The notes below the pieces were generated by a model, which saw only the letters and a program-made list of their open reading frames with translations, had not been told where the DNA came from and ran no database searches. From Spinellus fusiger (lineage: Eukaryota > Mucoromycota > Mucoromycetes > Mucorales > Phycomycetaceae), in NCBI GenBank assembly GCA_025094145.1, contig JALLLS010000006.1, positions 310,001-374,000 on the forward strand: a DNA stretch of 64,000 bases, in the 5' to 3' direction. Numbering within the stretch: the first letter of the stretch is position 1; each line of letters starts with the position of its first letter. Positions 55,122 through 64,000 of the stretch are shown here, piece by piece. Made by a program: the position numbers and the translations under genes.

Positions 55122-58100
55122 TTATTCTTCTATCAATGACATGGGATGATGATGTAGAGCATCGTGAGATGAGCGGCTTTGTCGTGCAAGTGCCCACAAA
55201 TCAGGTACCATAAGAAAGTATCTCTCCATGGCTTCTCTGAAACGAATACGGTACTGTCTTGGAGATACAATCGTAGGCTCTTTTCCTCCTCCTCCCAAGA
55301 ATCCTGAGTCTTTTACCCAACTTTCAAGTTTCTTGTCCCATGTAAATGTTCGAATGAAGTCTAAAGAAAGAAACATCATTCATAGTCCTAGAGTGTGCAG
55401 TCAATCTTACCCACAATACCAACGACTAACTCTTGACGCTCCTCATCAATACCTACTAAAAGAGAGTAGTCCATGACGTTTCTTCCTGATAAAAACAGAG
55501 TATCATTATGTAGGGAACTTCTTAATATCTCTTTAGCATGGGCACGGATGAACAGAGGAGACTGGTAGATTACTATAGAGCGATACAAAATAATAATAAT
55601 AATGAACATTCTAATAACAAACACTCCTTATATTACATTCAACAAGGTTTTCATCAAGTAGCACTTCATCCTGCTTTCCAGTGGATTGTACGTGTCGGTT
55701 ACGCATGGACCCTTTCAAATCAAATATCTAGGCCAAACATATAAACTGTTATTGATGAATGCATACCACAACAAGGGCGTGATGTGTCCTACCTTTTTAA
55801 CATTGCGTTGATAAAATAAGTTCTCCATCACAAGAATGTCCATACGCATTGATTTTCCTGTTGCTGAATTCTTATAACCAATACTATAGAATCCGAATAT
55901 CTTGGCAAGGACTGTAGGCAACTACAAACAAAATGGGGTTGGAATGAGACGGCACTACGATTTCAGTTTACCTCACTAAAGAAGGCCTCTGACATGTATT
56001 GAAAATATGCAGGAGCAAACAGAAGAAAGGCATCCAGCTCATAACGAGACATCTGCTTCATCAACAGTCGATCATCTTTGGTAGGTAATGATAAGTAACA
56101 CACACACACACACACACAGAGGCACTCTTTTTCCTAACCTTTGGTCTTTAGAAAGGCAGATCCCGATTTTCCACCTGAAGAGTCCCACTTGATGCAATTG
56201 GCGAGAGAAAGAATATAACTCTCGTCACATCCACAGTTCCTTCTCAAGGCATCAAATTGTTCTGAAAAGAATATCTTACAAAAGAACTTGGAAGTACCAT
56301 CCGAGAAATCTGATCGTAAGCTATGTGTAGGGTGGGGTCTACTTACTATAGCGCATGTGGGTGCCAGATTCACGCAATAGAGTTTCTTGGATATCTGCAG
56401 GAGAGACAGTCGATCCAATCGTATTGGAAACATCATGAGAAGTATCATGAATAGTATCATCTACAAAAACAGTAGAGGTATTGACAGTGGCATCATCAGG
56501 AACCTCTTCTCCCATGGTATCCTGCATGTCGTGCATTTTGACAAGGTAGTCATCACAACTAAGGGTATATGCAATAATGGTACTGGGTTCATCTTCTCGA
56601 ACAACAACAAAGGAATCAGGAAAGATATGTTCTGTAGATTGCCTAATATCGATGCATAATATAGGTGTAGGTGTAGGTGTAGGTGTAGGTGTAGGTATAG
56701 GTTAGTTTTTATTTTCATCCTCTAGATAAAAAACACACTCATTAACATATCAACTTACAGGGGAGGCTCCAGTGGTAGAAGATTGGCAATCACACTATCC
56801 GTCAAGAAACTTGTGATTGTCTTCATAAAAGAGTTCTTTCCTGGAGGTGAGTGTCTGAACTCATCCAACACCTCAAGAGACTGTCCAAGCATGTCTGTTG
56901 ACACCACCGGGACAAGTCTCTTCCCATGAAACGATGGACTCTGGGAGACTACTTTATCACAGGTCGTAGAAATACTTGTCGTGATGATATCGGTGAGGGG
57001 TGGGTTCAATAGCTCATAAGCAGTGGGGAAACAATACGTGGTATCCTTTGGTGTTTCTTCTTCCTCTGGTTCCTCTGTTGTGGGTAGACCAATGGCTTCT
57101 GTAGTATCAACATTGCTCGTGTAAGGTGCTGTGGGTGAGAAATAATCCACTCTGTCGTTTTGAAGATGTTCTCTCACATGACTTAGATCATAGAATCCAC
57201 GTCGTTCGCTCATATCTTCCTCTGCAACATCATCAGGCTCGCCCACCAGGAACTCATCTTCCATGTCTTCTTTAACAAGATCATTGGCACGTGTGTAGAC
57301 TTGAATGTATGTCTTCTTACGAGGTAAACGAGATCGGAAATGGCGTTCACGGGTATTGCTTCGTCGGATATCTCCAAGCACAGAGACACTCAATGGTTTA
57401 GTATTGGTATATTTAGTATCTTCTGCACTTTGTTTTATATAAGGAGGTGTGTGTTGATCCAATGGCTTGAATGGAAAGATGGACTTTGGAGTCTCGAGGG
57501 AAGGAGAAAGAGTGGTTTGGAATCGACGGTGACGGTAATCTGTTAGAAATCCGGTTTGCTGTGTTGTTGGTTTTGTTTTTGTGGGTGTCTTTTGATAGGT
57601 TTGCTTGAACCGCTGGTGGTGGGGTGTGTAGGGCTCATAGAGAGGCGTTGGCTTTGTGCGGTCAGCATGAAGATGAGGGACAGGAATACGAGAGGGAGGG
57701 AAGGGTGCTGTGGAAGGTATACTTCTTTTGGGGCGTATGTAATTGCCGGCAAAGAGCTGGATTTCCTTGTCAGAGAGCATTTCGTCTTGTTTGAATTTGG
57801 TTTGTAATTCACGCATAAGTTCTATAGAGAGTTGGCGTCGTATTTCAGGACGCAATAAAGATTGCCTTGTTGTTGGATTGGGCACTAGTCGCCGCTCTAT
57901 AGGGGGCTTTCCTGGACTTGTATCTATTTCCTCCATTTTTATATCTAAATGAGTGGGTGAACTGGATAAACAGGGTAATAAAAAAGGCTGGTGGGTGGGT
58001 TTTCCTATAGCATTGGCCAAATACTCCACTGAACTTTCATTGTTATCTCCTTCACTTAGTTCTATACCCAAGATAGGCAGATCTGTATCTTCAGTGGCTC

Positions 58101-61100
58101 TCTTTGTACGCTCATCATCCATATGCGTAATAGCTGCTTCAGAGATATCTGTAGGGAACATTTTACGAAGATGGGTGGTAGTTATTTTACGTAGCTCTCT
58201 TTCTGGTTGAAGATAGTGGCGTACTAAATCAGCATAATCCATGTCCCACTGGCTGATCTGCTGGTAAAGAATACGACGCACCCAATTCATTGTTAATGTG
58301 TCACTGGCTTCGGTTGTAGCATACACGTTTTGTAATATTTGAAGCACCTGTTTCTTTTCTCCCATACATTGATGTGACATTTCTTGGAGTTCTGATTTAC
58401 ACGCTTCAATTTTCCGGGGATCAACGAGATCATAAGGAAATGCCTTGTTTCTTTCTGTAATAGACTTGTAAAACTTATTGATTTTGTTTCGAAGTATTTT
58501 GAGTTCAGACTCTTTAATGTCGATTTGTACTTGACTTAGCATGAATAGTTTCATAGGTGGAGCCGCTACTTCCAACAGATCAATAGGATCGTATTGGAAC
58601 CTCACTGCTAAATCCATATAGCCAAAATAGCGAACATGGTGGCGTGTCATATCATGAGGACAGATATCAGCACGGCAAAACACGCCCGTTTGATAAAGAA
58701 ACACTTCAAGGAATTTCCCAAAAGAGTAGTTCCATGTATTATCTGACATTGGGATAACAGGTGTGGGTCGATTACATTCTTTACAGTAGTTCCACATGAG
58801 CAGTTTGTCTGACATGCCTGGTTGTGGACAGGCAAAGGGCTCAATCATAACATTAATCCTAGCACCACCATGGGCATACGATCTGAAATGTTGTAGCATA
58901 GGATGATCACACATAAATGAAGAGCAGGGTTCTTTTGCATCCATAAATAAGTCAGTGAGATACTGTCCTAATGTCATATCTGATGGATACCGGTAATACT
59001 CAAAGATGCGTATTTCAGGACCCTGACATGGTACAGTTGTAATGGTACAGACATCTGAATACAATACGACAATATTCTGGTGGTAAAAGGGACTAATGTA
59101 ATCTGGACTCTCTCCAATATAGGTATCCCATGCTCTTGCTAATTGGTAGTGTTTGGCAATGAGGTGTTCAAAATCAGCATTTAAGATGACAGATTCTGCA
59201 TGTTCAGAAGGCTTCAATAATTCTGTATTAGCAGTTCGATCAAAGTGATTCCGTGTAGGAGAAGCACTGGCTATTTTTCTCATTTTACTTGCTGAAGCCA
59301 GGGTGTCTTCTGTCTCTTTCAGACGCACCAACAGATAGGGTGGAGGAAATACGACAAATTGAGAAGCTGAGAGAATTGTGTCTCGATAAACATTCAAAAG
59401 TTCATCCAATGACTCAACTTGTTCTGATTCTTCTTGATCCACTAGCCCCTTTTCTCCTGTTAAGAGCAAAAAAGAGCTCTGACGGCGTGCTCTTGTCATG
59501 CGCAAAGGATGGCTAGGCTGCTCAACTCCTCTATTCTTAGCAAAAGAGTCTCTTAATACTGATGTTTCTAGTTTGAGATTGTTGATAACAAACACCATGA
59601 AATCAATCAGTCGTTTAATGATTTGAAGTGTCTTGTTGGTAGCTCCCCGCAACACAATAGTCCCTCCTAGCTCAGGCTCACACCCATCAAATATCAAGTA
59701 TGTTTTGCGTCGATTAGGAATCCATTCATGCATCATTGTTCTAATCTCTAGCGAGCCACAGTTACCAAAAGATAAGCCCACCTGAAGCTTATCCACTGAA
59801 GGAACAATACTTGCTTGTGTACATCTAGCCACTGCCTCAATAACACTGTGCTTTACATTATGAATAACGGGTATATTAGCTTCCAAAAGAAACTCAAGTG
59901 CTAAGCGTGATACAGTGGATTTCACTAAAAGAAGAGATGGCTTAAGAGCTACAATACGCCCTACCAATTTGCTGAGATGTTCTTTCTCTTGAGTAATCAC
60001 TGGTAGAATAGACAAAAGCTGATTCTCCATCTCTACCCGTGAATAGTCGAGGGAGAAGAGAAGAATGAGAATCCGTGGCTGAACAATGGGATGCATCATA
60101 CGCTTATGAGCTACATTCTTAGAGCAAACAACGCCCTTGACATAGAAACTATCACAGGGAAGACCTCCGGGGATCTTTTTGATTTTGACATAGTGTCTGA
60201 CATCCATATCATCTCCTGCACGTACATCAGGTCTTACGTGGTCAGTGACTTTAAGCAGTAAAGACATGATAGTGTCCTCCCACACCTCTCTTGCTTCTTC
60301 TGATACGTGATGAAGCGAAGTTTCCATCAATTGCTTCAGTAGTTTCTTTGCATGCGATAATGCACCATAACTCAATTCAACATTGGGTGGGGTTGAAATA
60401 CGCTTCTGCCTTACTACCAAGAACCTTGACTTACTTGCTGTATGGTCTGATTTACTTTCGAGAGGGGTAAGAAATGGATTAGGAGACCATATTTCTGCTT
60501 GTGAGTTTGATTTTGGTAAATTGGTTGTGTTGATATGGATATTACGCAGCCGTGAGCTTCTTCTTTGGTGATTCATGTTCTGTCGACGCAATGGGCTATG
60601 TGATCTTTGATCCCGAAGCTCCTCTGTGCGCTTGTCCCGTAGTCGATGGTCATAGGCTTCATCGTCACTTCCTACATAATCACGCAGACTGATATCAGAG
60701 GTCTGCAGACGAAAAGATTGTGGTTGTGTCTGAGAAATAGAGTAGGATTGAGACTGGCTAGGAATACGAGGAGCAAGATGTCCAGTGGGTCGGCTCCATA
60801 GATCATAGCCATAATAATCTATGTCTTCACTCTTTGTCTCATCCAAAGCGACAAAGAGACTCAATTCACTTTCTGTCATAACAGTACCACCCCCACGGTC
60901 CATGGATAGAATGGGTGAGACAGTGGTTTTGTTTCCGTGCTGCTGTGATAAAAGGCGTGTGTCTTCTAAAGGAGCAGAGGAGGAAGTATTGGAACGAGAG
61001 CGTGACTTTAGTAAAGAAGTACCTGCACCCAATAGCCTCTTCAACCCACCGTCCCCATAAGCATCGGTGGTTGCTGTCAATGGCCCTAGTGTAGAGACTG

Positions 61101-62293
61101 TAATCAGTGGGCTGCTTTGGAATAAATTGGGTGGATTCTCAAAGGGCTGTGCTATCATAGAAGGTGATTCTCTTGCGGATATCTCGAGTGCTACTGTAGT
61201 TGTATCTGCACTGCCATATAAACTGTAGGTCTGCTTTAGTGCTGTGGTGGGGATCTGCATTTGGGGTGCTGCAAGAGGAGGCTTCTGAGAGGGAATCACA
61301 GGCGCATAGCTATTGGGATCTGCAGTGGTAGTAGGTAAAGGAAGACTCGTATCCAAATAGGAATGCTTGTCTGTATCTGACTCCATGCCAATGTCTCCTT
61401 GACTGTATTTTGAATAGCAGAAGTTGCACAACCTGACCTGGCCTTTTTGCTGGTAGGTTTTTCCTGATACTACATTGGAAGCACACTTTGCACAGAATAT
61501 TTGGCCTGTCTGTGTTAAACAAGGCCCAACGCAAATACTTACCACATGTTCTACAGTGGTGCCTGCGTCTTAACAGTGTGAATTGTTTACGACATTTGTA
61601 GCACTCCTTGCACTGTTCATCTGGCATCCAAAACTCCTTGTCACTCTTTTGTCCTCTGAGTCTTGCCAGGATACGAGCGAGTGAATTAGACGTGGACACT
61701 GAGAAGGTGGTGATAATAGACTGGGTATCGCTGTCCGTGGATCGTGAGGGTCTGAGTGGTGTTCCAATACAGTAGTCGACTGGCGTAGGAGGATCCTCGT
61801 GTGAGTCACTCCTGCTGACAGAAGGGGCGAACTGTGCCAGCCCCAGGTCACTGGCTGGCTCTTTTCGATATGCATAGGCTGAACTGGGAGAAGAGAAGTT
61901 TACTACTACTGAATCTTTGGAAGAGGCAGGTGGAGTGGGGGAAGTAACATAGATGTGATGTTGTAGGCTTGATCCACAAGACAGTGGTGTAGCTAGACGG
62001 CTCAGTCTGTTCTTCTGAGCAGCTGCCTCCTTTTCTGGTGTCTCAGTAGGACTATCTTTTGTTGATGTTTGTTTACCACTGGAGGCAATAGAAAGAGAGG
62101 AGCTGTTGACGTTGAACTCGTAAAGAGACCCATTCTCGCAATACAGGGAGTGTTCTTGGTGATAGGAAGGCTGTCCTGCCACCGCAGTCTTTACTTTACT
62201 AATGAACTTTGAGAGAACACCGCCATCCTTGTCTGTGTTGGGGACTTCAAAATTAAAACTGGTGAGTGTTGTTTGCCACTGATGGTCTTCCAT
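55122..62293 (-). CDS. FAB1: FAB1/PIKfyve phosphatidylinositol-3-phosphate 5-kinase
   Basis: Nine exons join in frame: 62293-61543, 61505-56759, 56642-56347, 56309-56139, 56075-55972, 55921-55793, 55727-55637, 55572-55411, 55360-55122; about 2,229 residues. It makes PtdIns(3,5)P2 on vacuole and endosome membranes. Domain order: FYVE finger (~220-290: '[17 protein letters not shown]', '[17 protein letters not shown]'), long disordered part, Cpn60/TCP1-like region ('[20 protein letters not shown]', '[19 protein letters not shown]'), Cys-rich region, and C-terminal PIP kinase ('[13 protein letters not shown]', '[12 protein letters not shown]', '[11 protein letters not shown]', activation loop '[18 protein letters not shown]'). 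The DEP domain of animal PIKfyve is absent, as in fungi. Met 62293 is chosen over 62437 because the upstream extension is not family-like. Intron 1 interrupts the FYVE finger. Confidence 0.95.
56659..56702. repeat. (TAGGTG)n hexamer repeat in FAB1 intron 2
   Basis: Six to seven copies of a hexamer (reverse strand CACCTA) lie between the splice donor at 56758 and the acceptor at 56643. They are intronic. Confidence 0.85.
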
Positions 62294-62937
62294 GTTGAAT
62301 AGGCAGGCCTTGAAACAAAAGACGGATGAGCATAACGAGTATCTGTCCAGAGCAAAAGAAAAAGTCCGAATTGACTGTTTCCTCCTTCTGCTGCTGACTT
62401 CACCGTCACACAAAAGAGGCAGACCGCATAATAACAAATGAGCAGTGCTTTCTTAAGAGGTCTCTTCCATGTTAGAGTGATGTCATGGCTACATAACCCT
62501 TTTTATTATTATTAAATATTATGGGCTATTGAAAGCACCTGGCTCTGTTAGAAGATACTACTTTATCGATTCGACTCTTCTCAATATTAATACTCCGATA
62601 TGTGGATGTGACGTTGAATGCAGCAAAGACATATCGACACAGGTCCCGAAGACTTGATACGCCCTCTTTTACCAGACATATCCTTCAAAGGTAATAAGAG
62701 ACAACATCAGTAAATGAATAGATAAAGTATTAGTATCCAAGGGATGGATGGATGAATGGATGGATAGTTAGTTGGTTATAACAAAGAGATAGATGGATAG
62801 ATGGATGGGTGGATAGTTAGTTGGTTATAACAAAGAGATAGATAGATGGATGGATGGATGGATAGTAGTAAACCAATACAACCTAAATACCTGTCATACA
62901 AACATGCTTATCATTACTGTTAGGGTTTTAGTTAGTC
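62294..62937. promoter_or_regulatory. Divergent promoter region of FAB1 and RPL15, with GGAT repeats
   Basis: Both gene starts point away from this region. A GGAT/GGATA-rich tract occupies about 62742-62872 and contains a longer duplication of about 49 bp (the block around TTAGTTGGTTATAACAAAG occurs twice). The sequence just before the RPL15 start includes TTAGGGTTTTAG. No binding site can be named with confidence. Confidence 0.5.
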
Positions 62938-63552
62938 ATGGGTGCCTACAAATACATTGAGGAACTCTACAAGAAGAAACAGTCTGATGTCTTCCGTTTC
63001 TTGCTCCGTGTAAGATGCTGGGAGTTCAGACAGATGAACGTCATCCACCGTGCATCTCGTCCTTCTCGCCCTGACAAGGCACGTCGTCTCGGTTACAAAG
63101 CCAAGCAGGGCTTTGTTATCTACCGTATCCGTGTCCGTCGTGGTGGCCGCAAGAGACCCGTCCACAAGGGTGCTACCTTTGGCAAGCCTGTCAATGAGGG
63201 TGTGAACCAGCTCAAGTACCAGCGCTCCCTCCGTTCCACTGCTGAAGAGCGTGTGGGTCGCAAGTGCGCCAACTTGCGTGTGTTGAACTCTTACTGGATC
63301 AACCAGGATGCTACCTACAAGTACTTTGAGGTCATCCTTGTCGATCCTTCTCACAAGGCCATCCGTCGTGATCCTCGCATCAACTGGATCGTCAACGCTG
63401 TTCACAAGCGTCGTGAGGCCCGTGGTTTGACTGCTATTGGCAAGAAGAGCCGTGGTAAGAACAAGGGACACCGCTACACCAAGACCAAGGGATCTGGTCG
63501 CACCTCCAACTGGAAGCGCCGCAACACCCTCTCTCTCCCCCGTTACCGTTAA
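62938..63552 (+). CDS. RPL15: 60S ribosomal protein L15 (eL15)
   Basis: Single exon, 204 residues, the usual eL15 length, beginning '[20 protein letters not shown]' and ending 'NTLSLPRYR'. Typical blocks are '[22 protein letters not shown]', '[15 protein letters not shown]' and '[20 protein letters not shown]'. It is a core large-subunit protein near the exit tunnel. Codon choice is strongly biased (CGT for Arg, AAG for Lys, many C-ending codons), unlike its neighbours, as expected for a highly expressed gene. No intron lies in the coding part, unusual for this genome's short-intron style. Confidence 0.98.
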   Translation: MGAYKYIEELYKKKQSDVFRFLLRVRCWEFRQMNVIHRASRPSRPDKARRLGYKAKQGFVIYRIRVRRGGRKRPVHKGATFGKPVNEGVNQLKYQRSLRSTAEERVGRKCANLRVLNSYWINQDATYKYFEVILVDPSHKAIRRDPRINWIVNAVHKRREARGLTAIGKKSRGKNKGHRYTKTKGSGRTSNWKRRNTLSLPRYR

Positions 63553-64000
63553 AGATAGAGAAGAGCGTATTTGTTATGCTGCTGAATTCATTATTTCATC
63601 TTGTTTATGTATTCTCAATGAAATGGTATATGATAAAGCAAAGGTCTCAAAGCAATTTGTGTGTGTTTATGTATGCGGGATTGGGGGTGTTTGTATAAAA
63701 AGCATGGTTAGAGTAAGGTATTTGCTGCAAACTGGTCATTATGTATATATTTATGTGGAGAGCTTTCTGCTTTATGACTTTATACAGACATTAGTTATAG
63801 AAGAAAGTGCTTTATATAGAATGTAGCATCTCTGCAGTGAATAAGAGGAAAACAACGGGGAGTACTGCTATAAAGAGGTGTGGCTAATATCACATCTTTA
63901 TTATATCAACCTTTTTATTCTTTGATAATTCATGCAGTCTTCATTTTGTTCATCTTATTTTCTAATCAAAACTAAACATGTTCGTATGACAATTCACAAT
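63553..64000. other. RPL15 3' flank
   Basis: AT-rich, with no second gene before the window ends. The ORF overlapping the RPL15 3' end in another frame is a shadow. Confidence 0.5.

Noticed and set aside
62932..63471. Minus-strand ORF of 179 codons
   Set aside because: Antisense of RPL15; its long openness follows from the strong codon bias of the ribosomal gene.

Overview
The window is fungal nuclear DNA, almost certainly from the Mucoromycota (Mucorales-like). The reasons are an AT-rich sequence, many short GT-AG introns (mostly 40-80 nt), a CotH-family surface protein, a small 'MDKCCCFIPLR' four-span membrane protein, DIRS-type tyrosine-recombinase retroelements, and a clean eukaryotic eL15 gene. 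The genus cannot be fixed from the sequence alone. No bacterial features are present.

Layout. 1-14.46 kb is gene-dense: the 3' end of CLU1 (+), an SKT5/CHS4-like chitin-synthase activator with a CAAX box (-), CDK10 (+), a two-finger C2H2 protein (-), VAC7 (-), a PNPOx-like flavoprotein (-) and a 14-exon MED16 (-). 14.46-35.43 kb is a transposon island with no host protein gene. It is bounded by tRNA-Gln at 14.46 kb and contains tRNA-Leu at 21.38 kb. In order it holds a LINE 3' tail, a full but dead LINE (A), a 5'-truncated LINE (B) joined tail to tail to A through a perfect 150-bp inverted repeat, a DIRS element, a 5.85-kb LINE (D) of a different lineage with a 16-bp target duplication, a solo LTR inside D, a LINE gag fragment (E) holding a second solo LTR, and a Tc1/mariner copy. 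35.6-44.75 kb returns to host genes: a compact RNase H (-), TOE1 deadenylase (+), LCL3 nuclease (-), a GLTSCR1/BICRA-domain protein (+) and CotH (-). 44.75-50.16 kb is gene-poor with one decayed nuclease-like ORF. 50.16-63.55 kb carries a rhodanese-methyltransferase fusion (+), an acidic unknown protein (+), the four-span membrane protein (-), FAB1/PIKfyve (-) and RPL15 (+).

How the genes relate. There are no operons. FAB1 (the PtdIns3P 5-kinase) and VAC7 (its vacuolar activator) both lie in the window but 46 kb apart, so the link is functional, not structural. MED16, CDK10, the C2H2 protein and the BICRA-like protein are candidate nuclear regulators; SKT5 and CotH act at the cell wall or surface.

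The least expected signals are: (1) two copies of one LINE family truncated within about 20 bp of the 5' ends of two different tRNA genes, in the same geometry; (2) a perfect palindrome exactly where two otherwise diverged LINE tails meet; (3) about ten palindromic ACCATAAGGT boxes at a strict ~25.5-bp period inside a solo LTR, with the phase kept in the second LTR copy; (4) a readable order of nested insertions; (5) GC-AG introns used twice in a row in CDK10.
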